A stretch of 64,000 nt of DNA from Paraburkholderia edwinii (GCF_019428685.1 NZ_CP080095.1:1-64000); one strand, 5' to 3'. Numbered from the stretch's first letter, positions 9,433 to 20,426 are shown. Notes: generated by a model from the letters alone, not told the origin. Translations and numbers: made by a program.

Positions 9433-10098
9433 CCGCTTGTTCAGACGTCTATACCTCACGTTTACCCTGACATTTATTCACGACGGCCAGTCGTCGCAGT
9501 TGATCCCGCAACGGGGCCTGCCTCGCCCCCTATGTCAAATTTGTTTCGTGTCACTGAAAGTCAACCGCCGATTCCGATATTGCCCTTTAAAAGGATCCAA
9601 TTTTAATAGCCGGAAATCGTTGGTTGTCCGCGACAAAATCGAGTCGCAACAATTACGCAGCGTCAACAACGGCGCGGCTCTCAAGTTCATTTCCCACATT
9701 CCGCAACGGCAATTTGTACGGCAGGGGTTTCTACTGAATTGCACAAAGGGAAATTGTCGTGCCAGGATCGAGCCATAGTCTTGAGCGTCCGTCGCGGAGG
9801 CACGGTCCACCGGCCCCGCAGGATCTCCGGACATGCGGTAGTAACCCTGGCGTAGTTACCCTGGTTACATGGCATGTTTCCGGTGCATCGCGCGACGCTC
9901 TTCATCGGCGCGTGGGGTGGCGTCGACTTTGGTTTGCGATTCACTCGGTGCGAGTTTTCTCCGGCGTACGAACGCAAGTTCGGCACGCAGGTGGGCTGCT
10001 TTGTCGCTTTTGCGGTGCAACATGCGCGAGCCATTCAGACAAATCGGCTCGAACCGGGCAGGCAATATTCAGGCGTTATTTGGAAGCAGGTACAGCGG
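9433..10098. other. 666-bp gap, no gene recognised
   Basis: The stretch is less GC-rich than its surroundings, in particular at 9540-9780. It has a GTAACC...GGTTAC inverted repeat at 9841-9868 in which TAACCCTGG/TTACCCTGG is also repeated directly. The frame of the downstream hydrolase stays open back to about 9874, but that peptide has no signal-peptide character and no family resemblance. I see no RNA gene. Confidence 0.5.
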
Positions 10099-11406
10099 AT
10101 GATGTTGAGGAAAGTCCGAACGGGGTGTGCGATGGCTGCGGCGTGCGTAATAGCACTGGCCGCAACGGTTGCACAAGCAGGCACATCCGCCGATGTCGAC
10201 GGCGGACCGCTTGCGAACGCCACCGTGCCGCGTATCGCGCTCGATGACGACCACTATCTGCCGACCGTCCACCTGAACGAACAGGTTATCGGCATTCCCG
10301 CCGGCCCGGACGGCACGATCACCCTGCAAACGACGATCTACAGGCCCGATGGCCCGGGTCCGTTCCCGCTGGTCGTCTTCAATCACGGCAAGATTCACGG
10401 CGATCCGCGCACGCAGTCGCGCAGCGATCCCGTTTCGTTCGCACGCGAATTCGTGCGACGCGGTTATGTTGTCGTCGCGCCGAACCGGCAAGGGTTCGCG
10501 CAGTCGGGCGGCACGTACGTGCAGGACGGCTGCGATGTCGAACGCAACGGCTTGAGCCAGGCAGCGGACATTGCTTCGACGGTCGACTTCATGTCGAAAG
10601 AACCGTATGTCGACGCGAAACACATCGTGATCGCCGGCACCTCGCACGGCGGTCTCGCGACGATCGCCTACGGCGTCAACGCCGCCCCGGGCGTGCGCGG
10701 CCTGATCAACTTCTCGGGCGGCCTGCGGCAGGACGCCTGCACGGACTGGCAAGGCAATCTGACGCGCGCCTTCGGCACCTACGGCGAAAAGGTCCATGTG
10801 CCTTCGCTGTGGCTGTACGGCGATAACGACTCGATCTGGTCGCCGGAGCTCGTCGGGCAGATGTACACGGCGTTCGAAGCGCACGGCGCGAACGCGAAGA
10901 TGGTCGACTTCGGCATGTACAAGAACGACGCGCATCGCCTCGTCGGCGATCGTGACGGCGTGCATATCTGGTGGCCGTCGGTCGAGCGCTTCCTTGCGCG
11001 CGCCGGCATGCCGACGCGCGTTCAGTACCAGGTGTCCGAACCGGCGCAGCCGAAAGCGACGGACTTCGCCTCGATCGATGCGGTCAATTCCGTGCCGTTC
11101 GTCGACGACGCGGGCCGCAACGGTTATCGCAACTTCCTGCATCAGTATCCGAGCCGCGCGTTCGCGGTGTCGGCAACCGGCGCGTGGTCGTGGGCCGAAG
11201 GCGGCGACGATCCGATGTCGGTGGCGATTTCGAATTGCCAGAAGCAGAGTAGCGACCCGTGCCGGCTTTACGCGGTGAACGACACGGTCGTGTGGAAGCA
11301 GACGCAATCGGATACGCAAACAGCTGACAACGGCGGCGGCAGCAACAACGACGATAGCTCGAAGCAGAAGGCCGACAGCAAGCCGGCACTCGCAAGCCGC
11401 AATTGA
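10099..11406 (+). CDS. Secreted alpha/beta hydrolase (dienelactone-hydrolase-like)
   Basis: A 435-aa exported hydrolase. The first 29 residues form a signal peptide (basic MMLRKVR, hydrophobic core, AQA cleavage site near residue 28). The nucleophile elbow GTSHGG carries the catalytic serine; FNHGKIHG shapes the oxyanion hole, YGDNDS carries the likely acid and KNDAHRL the likely histidine. After about residue 310 comes a roughly 110-aa C-terminal part with two cysteines (SNCQKQSSDPCRL), probably a disulfide, and a Ser/Asn/Lys-rich tail. I chose the ATG at 10099 for the signal peptide; a second ATG follows immediately. Substrate unknown. Confidence 0.82.
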   Translation: MMLRKVRTGCAMAAACVIALAATVAQAGTSADVDGGPLANATVPRIALDDDHYLPTVHLNEQVIGIPAGPDGTITLQTTIYRPDGPGPFPLVVFNHGKIHGDPRTQSRSDPVSFAREFVRRGYVVVAPNRQGFAQSGGTYVQDGCDVERNGLSQAADIASTVDFMSKEPYVDAKHIVIAGTSHGGLATIAYGVNAAPGVRGLINFSGGLRQDACTDWQGNLTRAFGTYGEKVHVPSLWLYGDNDSIWSPELVGQMYTAFEAHGANAKMVDFGMYKNDAHRLVGDRDGVHIWWPSVERFLARAGMPTRVQYQVSEPAQPKATDFASIDAVNSVPFVDDAGRNGYRNFLHQYPSRAFAVSATGAWSWAEGGDDPMSVAISNCQKQSSDPCRLYAVNDTVVWKQTQSDTQTADNGGGSNNDDSSKQKADSKPALASRN

Positions 11407-11997
11407 TCTCCTACGGTCGCAACGCGGCGGCCGTCATCCTTTCCTTTCCGAATCAGACAAAGCGGGCTAACCAGGCTGACGTGCGCTCAGTCAGCGCACG
11501 GCGGATTGCGTTTGGGCCGGTCTGGGCGTTTTCCGAGCGACTTCATTGCATCTTTCTACGATTCCTCGATTCATCCGATTCTTCAGGTCCGTTCGCGTTA
11601 CAAGTTTTTGTCCCAGTAGGCGGCTGACTTTGTCGTCGTCAATTGCAGCGATTTGCGCGTTTCTCAAGCGATCGGCGCCAAGCTGTTCCGAACGTCGAAA
11701 AAGCCTTAAGAATCAATCACCCCACAAGTAACCGGCAATAAATTTCGGGTGGTGCATTACGTTCGATATCGCGCTAATCTCTACAACCTCTCCCCGCGCT
11801 CGCCGTATTTCCGGCGGCGCCCCGCTGTCCCGATTTGCCCTATTTGAATTTGCATGGCTGTGCCAGGCTCGCGCATTTGCGGCCGTCAGCACGCGTTTTG
11901 CCCGGAGTGGTTTTTGGATAAGCAAGGAACTCAGCAGATCGACTCGACGCTCAAGCCGCCGATCACGCCGTCGATCAACCCAGCGACCGATGCGTCG
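11407..11997. other. 591-bp gap before bioA
   Basis: It holds a 7-bp stem hairpin at 11481-11499 without a U tract, then a less GC-rich stretch that probably contains the bio promoter. The bioA frame is open back to 11854, giving a possible 48-aa extension without family resemblance. I found no BirA-type TTGTAAACC...GGTTTACAA operator. Confidence 0.45.
11481..11499. terminator. Hairpin after the secreted hydrolase, possible terminator
   Basis: GTGCGCT / AGCGCAC form a perfect 7-bp stem with a 5-nt loop 75 bp after the hydrolase stop. No T run follows, so termination, if any, would be weak or factor-dependent. Confidence 0.35.
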
Positions 11998-13347
11998 ATG
12001 TCCGGCACGGACCAAACCGACGACTGGGTCGCGCGCAGCTTGCGCGCCGTCTGGCATCCGTGCACGCAGATGAAGCATCACGAGCGCCTGCCGCTGCTGC
12101 CGATCGCGCGCGGCCAGGGCCCGTGGCTCTACGACCGCTCCGGCCGGCGCTATCTCGATGCGATCAGCTCGTGGTGGGTCAATCTGTTCGGTCACGCGAA
12201 CCCGCGCATCAATGCGGCGTTGAAGGAGCAGCTCGACACGCTCGAGCACGCGATGCTCGCCGGCTGCACGCACGAACCCGCGGTCGAACTGGCCGAGCGC
12301 CTGTCGGCGCTCACGCAGCACACACTGGGTCACGCGTTTTTCGCATCCGACGGCGCATCGGCCGTCGAGATCGCGCTCAAGATGAGCTTCCATACGTGGC
12401 GCAACCGCGGCTTCGACTACAAGCGCGAGTTCGTCTGCGTGGCGAACGGTTACCACGGCGAAACGATCGGCGCGCTCGGCGTCACCGATGTCGCGCTTTT
12501 CAAGGACGCCTACGATCCGCTGATCCGCCACGCGCATGTGGTTGCCTCGCCCGACGCGCGCCATGCGCACGACAGCGAATCCGCCGCCGACGTCGCCCGT
12601 CGCGCGCTCGATAACGTGCGCATGCTGTTCGAAGCACGTAGCAGCAATATCGCCGCGCTGATCGTCGAGCCGCTCGTGCAATGCGCGGCCGGCATGGCGA
12701 TGCACGACCCGTCGTATATCGCAGGCCTGCGCGCGCTGTGCGACCGCTACGGCGTGCATCTGATCGCCGACGAGATCGCGGTCGGTTGTGGCCGGACCGG
12801 CACGTTCTTCGCAAGCGAGCAGGCCGGCGTGTGGCCCGACTTCATGTGTCTGTCGAAAGGCATCAGCGGCGGCTATCTGCCGTTGTCGATCGTGCTAACA
12901 CGCGACGAAATCTTCGCGTCGTTCTACGACGACGATACGACGCGCGGCTTCCTGCACTCGCATTCGTACACCGGCAATCCGCTCGCCTGCCGCGCGGCGC
13001 TCGCGACGCTCGACCTGTTCGCGAGCGACAACGTGCTCGCGGAAAACACAACGAAGTCGGCGCAGCTGCGAGCGGCGCTCGAACCGCTCGCGAAGCATCC
13101 GCATGCGCGCAACCTGCGCCAGTGCGGGACGATCTTCGCGTTCGACGCCGCCGTCGACAACCCGCAGTTCGCCAGAACCTTCTCGCGCCGCTTCTTCGAA
13201 CACGCGCTGCAACGCGAAGTGCTGCTGCGCCCGATCGGCACGACCGTGTATCTGATGCCGCCGTACGTGCTCGACGCAGCCGAGACCGACTGGCTCGCCG
13301 CCCGCACGCTCGAGATTTTCGACGCGACGCTCGCGGAGGGCCGTTGA
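11998..13347 (+). CDS. bioA: Adenosylmethionine-8-amino-7-oxononanoate aminotransferase
   Basis: A 449-aa PLP-dependent class III aminotransferase making 7,8-diaminopelargonate from KAPA with SAM as amino donor. Family marks are WHPCTQM near the N-terminus, [10 protein letters not shown], the diagnostic [26 protein letters not shown] (PLP Asp) and the Schiff-base lysine in [13 protein letters not shown]. The start at 11998 gives [15 protein letters not shown], close to the length of known BioA; an upstream ATG at 11854 would add 48 residues, and no good RBS decides between them. The stop overlaps bioF by one base (TGATG). Confidence 0.95.
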   Translation: MSGTDQTDDWVARSLRAVWHPCTQMKHHERLPLLPIARGQGPWLYDRSGRRYLDAISSWWVNLFGHANPRINAALKEQLDTLEHAMLAGCTHEPAVELAERLSALTQHTLGHAFFASDGASAVEIALKMSFHTWRNRGFDYKREFVCVANGYHGETIGALGVTDVALFKDAYDPLIRHAHVVASPDARHAHDSESAADVARRALDNVRMLFEARSSNIAALIVEPLVQCAAGMAMHDPSYIAGLRALCDRYGVHLIADEIAVGCGRTGTFFASEQAGVWPDFMCLSKGISGGYLPLSIVLTRDEIFASFYDDDTTRGFLHSHSYTGNPLACRAALATLDLFASDNVLAENTTKSAQLRAALEPLAKHPHARNLRQCGTIFAFDAAVDNPQFARTFSRRFFEHALQREVLLRPIGTTVYLMPPYVLDAAETDWLAARTLEIFDATLAEGR

Positions 13348-14531
13348 TGCCGCTGCTCGACAGGCTCGAACGCGGGCTCGCCGAACTCGACGCGCAAGGG
13401 CTGCGCCGCAGCCGGCGCGTGGCCGACAGCCCGTGTTCCGCGCATATGACGGTCGACGGACGCGAAGTGATCGGCTTCGCAAGCAACGACTATCTGGGGC
13501 TGGCCGCGCATCCGCTGCTCGTCGCCGCGATGATCGAAGGCGCGCGGCGCTATGGCGCGGGCAGCGGCGGCTCGCATCTGCTCGGCGGCCATTCGCGCGC
13601 CCATGCGCAGCTCGAAGACGAGCTCGCCGAATTTGCCGGCGGCTTTTCGGACGCACCGCGCGCGCTGTATTTCAGCACCGGATACATGGCTAACCTCGCG
13701 ACGCTGACCGCGCTTGCGGGCCGCGGCACGATGCTGTTCTCCGATGCGCTCAATCACGCGTCGCTGATCGACGGCGCGCGTCTGTCGCGCGCCGAGGTGC
13801 AGATTTATCCGCATGCCGATGTGGACGCACTCTCTGCGATGCTCGACGCGTCCGATGCGCCGACGAAGATGATCGTCACCGATACGGTCTTCAGCATGGA
13901 CGGCGACCTCGCGCCGCTCGAGCGGCTCGTCGAGCTGGCGGAACGGCATGGCGCGTGGCTCGTCGTTGACGATGCGCACGGCTTTGGCGTGCTCGGCCCG
14001 CAAGGGCGCGGCGCGCTCGCGCAAGCCGGGCTGCGCTCGCCGAATCTCGTGTCGATCGGCACGCTCGGCAAGGCGGCCGGCGTGTCGGGCGCGTTCGTCG
14101 TCGCGCACGAAACGGTGATCGAGTGGCTCGTGCAGCGCGCGCGGCCTTATATCTTCACGACCGCGTCGGTGCCGGCCGCCGCACACGCGGTGTCGGCGAG
14201 CCTGCGCATGATTGCCGGCGACGAAGGCGATGCGCGGCGCGCGCATCTGCATACGCTGATCGAGCGCACCCGCATGATGCTCAAGGCGACGCCCTGGCTG
14301 CCCGTCGATTCCGAAACTGCCGTGCAGCCGCTGATCATCGGCGCGAACGAAGCGACGCTCGACATTGCCGCGGCGCTCGATCGCGCCGGTCTCTGGGTGC
14401 CGGCGATCCGTCCGCCGACCGTGCCCGAAGGCACGTCGCGGCTGCGCATTTCGCTGTCGGCCGCGCATTCGCACGGCGACCTCGACCGGCTCGAAGCCGC
14501 GCTGAGCGTGCTACCGGGAGAAGACGCATGA
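13347..14531 (+). CDS. bioF: 8-amino-7-oxononanoate synthase
   Basis: A 394-aa PLP enzyme of the alpha-oxoamine synthase family that condenses pimeloyl thioester with alanine to KAPA. Visible are [10 protein letters not shown], the [11 protein letters not shown] substrate loop, [12 protein letters not shown] with the PLP aspartate/histidine, and [14 protein letters not shown] with the Schiff-base lysine. GCGGAGGG lies 6 nt before the ATG, inside the end of bioA. It overlaps bioA by 1 bp and bioD by 4 bp, so the three are translationally coupled. Confidence 0.96.
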   Translation: MPLLDRLERGLAELDAQGLRRSRRVADSPCSAHMTVDGREVIGFASNDYLGLAAHPLLVAAMIEGARRYGAGSGGSHLLGGHSRAHAQLEDELAEFAGGFSDAPRALYFSTGYMANLATLTALAGRGTMLFSDALNHASLIDGARLSRAEVQIYPHADVDALSAMLDASDAPTKMIVTDTVFSMDGDLAPLERLVELAERHGAWLVVDDAHGFGVLGPQGRGALAQAGLRSPNLVSIGTLGKAAGVSGAFVVAHETVIEWLVQRARPYIFTTASVPAAAHAVSASLRMIAGDEGDARRAHLHTLIERTRMMLKATPWLPVDSETAVQPLIIGANEATLDIAAALDRAGLWVPAIRPPTVPEGTSRLRISLSAAHSHGDLDRLEAALSVLPGEDA

Positions 14532-15271
14532 CCGCCGCTCATTCGACGACGCCGACGCCGACGCTGTCGCTGTTCGTCACCGGCACCGATACGGAAATCG
14601 GCAAGACGCTCGTATCGGCGGCGCTGTTGCGCGGCTTCGCGCGCGAAGGCCTGGGCGCGGCCGCCATGAAACCGATCGCCGCGGGCGCTTATGAACAGGA
14701 CGGCGTCTGGCGCAACGAAGATGCGGACCAGCTCGACGCCGCCGCCAATGCGCCGCTGCCGCCCGCCCTGCGCACGCAGTATCTGCTCAAGGAGCCGGCG
14801 GCGCCGCATATCGCCGCGGCGCTCGAAAACGTGTCGCTCGACGTCGCGCGTATTGTGGACTGCCACACGCAGGCGCTGCGTGCCGCCGATATCGTCGTGG
14901 TGGAAGGCGTCGGTGGCTTTCGCGTGCCGCTCGACGATGCCCACGACACCGCGGATCTCGCGAAAACGCTCGATCTGCCGGTGCTGCTCGTGGTCGGCAT
15001 GCGGCTCGGCTGCATCAGCCACGCGCTACTGACGGCAGAGGCGATCGCGGCACGCGGGCTGCGGCTGGTGGGCTGGGTGGCGAACCGGGTCGACCCGGCG
15101 ATGCGCTTTCCCGATGAAAACATCGATGCGTTGCGCGAGCGCCTCGCGCGCCAGTACGGCGCGCCGCTCGTCGGCATCGTGCCGCATCTGCAACCGGCTT
15201 CGCCCGATATCGCGGCCGGTCATCTCGACATCGCAGGACTTTTACAGACATTGCACGGCGCGCAACGCTAA
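14528..15271 (+). CDS. bioD: Dethiobiotin synthetase
   Basis: A 247-aa P-loop ATPase that carboxylates diaminopelargonate to dethiobiotin. The N-terminal loop is GTDTEIGKT (residues 19-27), followed by MKPIAAGA, the [10 protein letters not shown] loop and the C-terminal NRVDP guanine/adenine-recognition segment. The gene starts in an ATGA overlap with bioF and ends 50 bp before bioB. Confidence 0.95.
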   Translation: MTAAHSTTPTPTLSLFVTGTDTEIGKTLVSAALLRGFAREGLGAAAMKPIAAGAYEQDGVWRNEDADQLDAAANAPLPPALRTQYLLKEPAAPHIAAALENVSLDVARIVDCHTQALRAADIVVVEGVGGFRVPLDDAHDTADLAKTLDLPVLLVVGMRLGCISHALLTAEAIAARGLRLVGWVANRVDPAMRFPDENIDALRERLARQYGAPLVGIVPHLQPASPDIAAGHLDIAGLLQTLHGAQR

Positions 15272-15321
15272 AGCTTTCGGCAGCGCTAGAATGCCCGAAT
15301 TGATCGATAAGGATTGAACCG

Positions 15322-16413
15322 ATGACTGAAGTCACTTCCCCCACGGCCCGCACCGACGCGCAACAGTCCGCCGGCGCGGCGGCCTCGAGCGCCGCCTCGA
15401 CCACCGAATCGCGCGCGCGCTGGCGCGTGGCCGACGTGGTCGCGCTCTATGAGCTGCCGCTCAACGACCTGCTGTTTCGCGCGCAGCAAGTGCACCGCGA
15501 ACACTTCGATCCGAACGCCGTGCAATTGTCGACGCTGCTATCGATCAAAACCGGCGGCTGCGAGGAAGATTGCGCGTACTGTCCGCAGTCGGTTCACTAC
15601 GACACCGGTGTCAAGGCCGACAAGCTGATGGAAATCGACAGCGTGCTCGCCGCCGCGCGCGCCGCGAAGGAAAACGGCGCGTCGCGCTTCTGCATGGGCG
15701 CGGCATGGCGCAATCCGAAAGACCGCCACCTCGAGCCGATCAAGGAGATGATCCGCGGCGTCAAGGCGATGGGGCTCGAAACCTGCGTGACGCTCGGCAT
15801 GCTCGAGCCGCATCAGGCGAAAGACCTCGCCGACGCGGGTCTCGATTACTACAACCACAACCTCGACACGTCGCCCGAGTTCTACGGGCAGATCATCTCG
15901 ACGCGCACCTATCAGGACCGGATCGACACGCTCGAGCGCGTGCGCGACGCCGGTATCAACGTGTGCTGCGGCGGCATCGTGGGCCTCGGCGAATCGCGGC
16001 GCGAACGCGCGGGCCTGATCGCCCAGCTAGCGAACATGGACCCGTATCCGGAATCGGTGCCGATCAACAATCTCGTGCAGGTTGAAGGCACGCCGCTGAC
16101 GGGCACCGAAGCGCTCGACCCGTTCGAGTTCGTGCGCACGATCGCGATTGCGCGCATTACGATGCCGCGCGCGATGGTGCGGCTCTCCGCCGGCCGCGAG
16201 CAGATGGACGACGCGTTGCAGGCGATGTGCTTCTTCGCGGGCGCCAATTCGATTTTCTATGGCGATCAGTTGCTCACGACGAGCAACCCGCAAGCGGAAG
16301 CCGATCGCAAACTGCTCGCGCGTCTTGGCATGCATGCCGAAGCGGCTCAGCAAATGCCGCGCGACGCGAGCGGCTGTGAGCACGGCTGCGACGGCCCTAC
16401 GATGCACAACTGA
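15322..16413 (+). CDS. bioB: Biotin synthase
   Basis: A 363-aa radical SAM enzyme inserting sulfur into dethiobiotin. The [4Fe-4S] ligands are Cys80, Cys84 and Cys87 ([13 protein letters not shown]); [20 protein letters not shown] and the RLSAGREQM segment with the [2Fe-2S] arginine are present. The first 34 residues (Ala/Thr/Ser-rich) exceed E. coli BioB. The C-terminal CEHGCDGP is typical of beta-proteobacterial BioB. An AAGGA RBS precedes the ATG. Cluster order bioA-F-D-B in one direction, without bioC or bioH in the window. Confidence 0.97.
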   Translation: MTEVTSPTARTDAQQSAGAAASSAASTTESRARWRVADVVALYELPLNDLLFRAQQVHREHFDPNAVQLSTLLSIKTGGCEEDCAYCPQSVHYDTGVKADKLMEIDSVLAAARAAKENGASRFCMGAAWRNPKDRHLEPIKEMIRGVKAMGLETCVTLGMLEPHQAKDLADAGLDYYNHNLDTSPEFYGQIISTRTYQDRIDTLERVRDAGINVCCGGIVGLGESRRERAGLIAQLANMDPYPESVPINNLVQVEGTPLTGTEALDPFEFVRTIAIARITMPRAMVRLSAGREQMDDALQAMCFFAGANSIFYGDQLLTTSNPQAEADRKLLARLGMHAEAAQQMPRDASGCEHGCDGPTMHN

Positions 16414-16536
16414 CCGCATCCGCGGGGCCGCACGCTCATGCGCGCGGCGGTCCCGCTTGCGTTGAGTGATGTGAGCGGCGCGGTGTCCTGACCCGCGGCC
16501 GCTCTCGCGAAGTCAGCCGCGAGTTCAGCCGCCAGC

Positions 16537-17850
16537 TCAGGCTTGATGCCCCTCCGAAAACACCAGCGTCGTGTGCAGAATGTCGCTCGCCGGCCTGCCG
16601 CTGGCGACAATCTGCGAAAGCGCCTTCAGATAGGGCACGCTGTGGGTGAAGAACTGGTGATAGCCTTTGCACAGGTAGTTCAGCCCCGGTTCGTTATCTG
16701 CCGACATCACGAACCGATGCTTCGGACATCCGCCCCAACACCCACCCACCATATTGCAGCGGCGGCACTGCTGCGGCAGCGTATCGAGCTTGTCCATACC
16801 GAAGCGTGTTTGCGACGGTAAATCCACCATCGAAGTCAGATTGCTTGTGGTGATGTTGCCGAGGCGGAACTCGGGGTACACGTAGTGATCGCAGGCATAC
16901 ACATCGCCGTTATGCTCGATCACGACCGCCTTCCCGCAGGTCGGCTGATGGTGGCATGACGCACCGGGGCGCCCCATGTAGTTGGCGAGCGCCCATTCGA
17001 AGTTCATCACGTGGAGTTTGCCCACATCGCGTCGGATCCATTCGTCGAAGATGCGCGACAGAAACGCGCCGTAATGCTCGGGGCGCACCGACCAGTCCGT
17101 TACGCTTCCCTCCCCTGCAGTTGCGCTTCCATCTGCTGCTGTTGCGCTTCCCTTTCCCGCAGGCAGCGCGGCGGCGAGCACTTTACCGGACGGGCTGCGC
17201 AAGGTCAGCCCGACTTCGCGATCGCGCGCATCCGGCAGCCGCTCGACGACCGGAATGAACTGCACATACTGCACGCCGCTATCGCGCAGGAATCGATACA
17301 CGTCCAATGGCGCCTGCGAACTTCGATGATTGACGCAAGCCAGAACGTTGTAGCGCACGCCATGCGCCTGCAATAGCGCCAGCGCTCGCATCACGAGTGC
17401 ATGGGACGGCTGCCCGCCCCGCGTGACGCGATACGCGTCGTGAATCTCCGCCGGACCGTCGAGCGACAGGCCGATCAGAAAATCGTGCTGCCTGAAGAAC
17501 GCGCACCATGCATCGTCGATCAGCAGCCCGTTGGTCTGGAAGCTGTTCGAGATGCGCCGGCCCTCGCCATAACGCTGTTGCAGTATCACAGCACGCTCGA
17601 AAAAGCCGAGGCCGAGCAAGGTCGGCTCGCCGCCTTGCCATGTGAACACGACCTCGTTCTCCACTGGCGTGGCGGCGATGTATTGACGCACATACGCTTC
17701 GAGCACGGCATCGTTCATCCGGTGCCGGCTGTCGTCACGATAAAGCGCCGCTTTTTCCAGATAAAAACAATAAACGCAATCGAGATTGCAGTCCGATCCG
17801 CCCGGCTTCGCCATCGCGTGAAAGCCTGCGTTAGCGGGCATCTCATTCAT
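16537..17850 (-). CDS. Anaerobic-type sulfatase maturase (radical SAM/SPASM)
   Basis: A 437-aa radical SAM protein that converts the active-site Cys or Ser of sulfatases into formylglycine. The SAM cluster is CNLDCVYC (Cys21, 25, 28); the WQGGEPTLLG and SLDGPAEIHD segments follow, and the C-terminal SPASM cysteines (CHHQPTCGKA, CDHYVYPE, CRRCNMVGGCWGGCPKHR, LCKGYH) bind two more clusters. About residues 223-247 hold an extra Gly/Ser/Ala/Thr-rich insert made by a 21-bp tandem repeat. It lies 104 nt downstream of a Cys-type sulfatase in the same direction, which is almost certainly its client. Confidence 0.92.
   Translation of the reverse strand: MNEMPANAGFHAMAKPGGSDCNLDCVYCFYLEKAALYRDDSRHRMNDAVLEAYVRQYIAATPVENEVVFTWQGGEPTLLGLGFFERAVILQQRYGEGRRISNSFQTNGLLIDDAWCAFFRQHDFLIGLSLDGPAEIHDAYRVTRGGQPSHALVMRALALLQAHGVRYNVLACVNHRSSQAPLDVYRFLRDSGVQYVQFIPVVERLPDARDREVGLTLRSPSGKVLAAALPAGKGSATAADGSATAGEGSVTDWSVRPEHYGAFLSRIFDEWIRRDVGKLHVMNFEWALANYMGRPGASCHHQPTCGKAVVIEHNGDVYACDHYVYPEFRLGNITTSNLTSMVDLPSQTRFGMDKLDTLPQQCRRCNMVGGCWGGCPKHRFVMSADNEPGLNYLCKGYHQFFTHSVPYLKALSQIVASGRPASDILHTTLVFSEGHQA
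17099..17161. repeat. In-frame 21-bp minisatellite in the maturase gene
   Basis: The 11-mer GTTGCGCTTCC (first copy GTTACGCTTCC) starts at 17099, 17120 and 17141, an exact 21-bp period. On the coding strand it gives three 7-residue units, GSATAAD, GSATAGE and GSVTDWS. Being a multiple of three it does not break the frame. Confidence 0.85.
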
Positions 17851-17954
17851 CTTTCAGCTCTTCAAATGATGCGGGGCGGCGCGACGCATCATGCATCGCA
17901 GCCGCCCTTGATTACGCTCGTCGAAACGAGCTTTGTGTGTCACCCGCGGCGGAC

Positions 17955-20357
17955 TTATTGCAGTTCGACCGTCAGCCTGTCGATCTTGCCGTTGAATTTG
18001 AACGGCGGCTTGTAGGTGTTATCGACCGGTGTGCCCGCGTCCTCGCCGATATCCTGCGTCTCGGACGACGTGTACTTCATCGGTACCGTCTTTTCGATGC
18101 GGCCTTCGCCGATCTGCTTGCCGTTGGCGAACATCGTCACGGTGCCGCCCTTGCCGAGGCCGCCGCCGTCGTACTGGAAGTGGAACGACAGCGTGACCTT
18201 GCCGGTCGGTACACTGCCCGTCGACACGATGCGATAGCGTTCGAGGTCGACGAAGTTGTGCGCGACCACGAGCTTGCCCTGCTGGACATAGAAACCCCAG
18301 CCGGCGGTAAAGCCGCCTTGCGTGAAGATCATGCCGTTCGCACCGTCTTGCGGAATCTGCGTTTCCGCCGTGACCGTGAACGACTTGTTCTTCAGGTCGG
18401 GCGCAGACCCTTCCGGCAGGCCCACGAGCGGATAGTCGTACACGAAGGTCTTGCGGCCGGCGGCCAGATTCGGACGGCCCGTCAGTTCGTTGGAGAAACG
18501 CTCCGGGCCGCGCCAGTCCAGCGGCAGCACGTTGTGCGTCTTCGCCTGTTCCCACCACAGCGCCTCGAGCTGCTTCACCTTCTCCGGATGCTGGTCCGCG
18601 ACGTTGTGCGCCTGAGAGAAGTCCTCGTTGATGTTATAGAGCTCCCACTTGATATTGCTGATATCGACGTGCCCACGCACCACCTGCAGCGGGTTGAAGG
18701 CGAGCGACGACGCCATCCAGCCATCCTGGTAGATGCCGCGGTTGATTAGCAATTCGAACATCTGCGAGTGACGGCGGTCCGGCGCGTTCGGATCGTTGAA
18801 CGTATAGGCGAGGCTGATGCCGTCGAGCGGCGTCTGGTCGACACCGTTGACCTTCGTCGGAACCGTGACGTGCGCCGCGTCGAGAATGGTCGGCATGATG
18901 TCGGTGATATGGCTGAACTGCGGGCGAATCGCACCGCCCTGTTTGATGCCCGCCGGCCAGTCGATAATAAGCGGGTTGCGCGTGCCGCCGAAGTGCGAGG
19001 CCACCTGCTTGGTCCACTGGAACGGCGTGTTCATCGCGTGCGCCCAGCCGATCGGCATGTGATTGAAATGCCGCGGACCACCGAGCTCGTTCATGACCTT
19101 GTAGACGTCCTGCCAATCCTGCTGCATGCCGTTGACGATGATCAGTTCGTCGGTCGAGCCGCCGAGACCGCCCTCGGCGGACGAGCCGTTGTCGCCGACC
19201 ACGTACACGATCATCGTGTTGTCCGCATCGGGCAACTTCTTCACGGCATCGATCACACGGCCCATTTCGTAGTCCGCGTGCGCGCCATAGGCCGCATAGA
19301 TTTCCATCATGCGCGCGTACAGCTTCTTCTGTTGCGGCTCGAGCGAGTCCCATGCGGGAATGCCGTCCGGACGCGCGGTCAGGTCGGTGTTCTGCGGCAC
19401 GATGCCGAGCTTCTTCTGACGCTCGAGCGTCATCTCGCGGTACTTGTCCCAGCCCATATCGAACTGGCCTTTGTACTTGTCGATCCACGCCTGCGGCGGT
19501 TGATGCGGTGCATGCGTCGCGCCCGGCGCCAGGTAGACGAAGAAAGGCTTGTCCGGTGCGATCGCCTTCTCCTTGTGAATCCAGTCGATCGCGTGATCGG
19601 CGAGATCCGTGGTCAGGTGATAGCTGGGATCGCTCGACGCCGGCACCCGCGTATGGTTCTCATACAGGATCGGCTGCAGCTGGCTTGAGTCAGCGGCATT
19701 GAAACCATAGAAGTACTCGAAGCCCCAACCGGTCGGCCAATGGTCGAACGGACCGATCTCGCTGGTTTCCCACGGCGGCGTGTTGTGATTCTTGCCGAGC
19801 CACGCGGTCGCGTAGCCATTCTGGCGCAGCACCTCGCCCACGGTGGCCGCCGACCGCGGAATCACGCTCGTATAGCCGTCGTAGCCCGTGCCCATCTCGG
19901 TCAGAATGCCGTTGCCGACCACGTGCGAATCGCGGCCCGTGATCAGCGCGGCCCGGCTCGGCGAGCACATGGCGGTCGTGTGGAAGCGGTTGTACAGCAA
20001 GCCCTCATGCGCGAGCTTGTCCATGTTCGGCGACGGCACGCCGCCGCCCGTCAGGTCGAACTGGCCGAAGCCGACGTCGTCCAGCATGATGAGCAGCACG
20101 TTGGGCGCGCCCTTCGGCGGCTTCACCGGTTGCGGAAACGTGGCGGGGTCCGACTGCTCGAACGTATCGCCGATCTTGCCGGTGAAGTGGAAATCGGGAT
20201 AAGGCAACACGGATGACGTCTGCCCGCCCGCAGGCGCGGCCGGCGAAGCCGCGGGCATGGTCGCCGCCGCGCCTTGCGCGAAAGCAGCCGGCGCTGCGAG
20301 TGCAGCCATGCTGATCACCATCGCCAGCACGGTTTTTTTCGATCTGATTTTTCTCAT
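17955..20357 (-). CDS. Periplasmic arylsulfatase, Cys-type
   Basis: An 800-aa sulfatase with a signal peptide (MRKIRSKK, hydrophobic core, cleavage after AFA near residue 27). The formylglycine motif CxPxR is CSPSR with Cys131; calcium ligands are the Asp93-Asp94 pair in MLDDVGFG, and GRDSHVVGNG and WLGKNHNTP carry further active-site residues. Residues from about 600 onward form an extra beta-rich domain of the large AtsA-like sulfatases. Sulfate esters are hydrolysed in the periplasm to free sulfate. It sits between an outer-membrane protein gene (69 nt upstream) and the maturase. The frame is open 14 codons further upstream, but 20357 gives the signal peptide. Confidence 0.94.
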   Translation of the reverse strand: MRKIRSKKTVLAMVISMAALAAPAAFAQGAAATMPAASPAAPAGGQTSSVLPYPDFHFTGKIGDTFEQSDPATFPQPVKPPKGAPNVLLIMLDDVGFGQFDLTGGGVPSPNMDKLAHEGLLYNRFHTTAMCSPSRAALITGRDSHVVGNGILTEMGTGYDGYTSVIPRSAATVGEVLRQNGYATAWLGKNHNTPPWETSEIGPFDHWPTGWGFEYFYGFNAADSSQLQPILYENHTRVPASSDPSYHLTTDLADHAIDWIHKEKAIAPDKPFFVYLAPGATHAPHQPPQAWIDKYKGQFDMGWDKYREMTLERQKKLGIVPQNTDLTARPDGIPAWDSLEPQQKKLYARMMEIYAAYGAHADYEMGRVIDAVKKLPDADNTMIVYVVGDNGSSAEGGLGGSTDELIIVNGMQQDWQDVYKVMNELGGPRHFNHMPIGWAHAMNTPFQWTKQVASHFGGTRNPLIIDWPAGIKQGGAIRPQFSHITDIMPTILDAAHVTVPTKVNGVDQTPLDGISLAYTFNDPNAPDRRHSQMFELLINRGIYQDGWMASSLAFNPLQVVRGHVDISNIKWELYNINEDFSQAHNVADQHPEKVKQLEALWWEQAKTHNVLPLDWRGPERFSNELTGRPNLAAGRKTFVYDYPLVGLPEGSAPDLKNKSFTVTAETQIPQDGANGMIFTQGGFTAGWGFYVQQGKLVVAHNFVDLERYRIVSTGSVPTGKVTLSFHFQYDGGGLGKGGTVTMFANGKQIGEGRIEKTVPMKYTSSETQDIGEDAGTPVDNTYKPPFKFNGKIDRLTVELQ

Positions 20358-20426
20358 AGGTACATCGTCTTTAAAAGAAGACCAACAACGACGTCGCACC
20401 CCGAGGGGCGGACGGAACGACGTGCG

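Noticed and set aside
11407..11997. Possible BirA operator before bioA
   Set aside because: CACAAGTAACC at about 11726 resembles half a site, but no matching second half stands at the required distance.
16414..16536. Terminator between bioB and the maturase gene
   Set aside because: Only a 6-bp stem (16504-16523) without a T tract was found; too weak to call.
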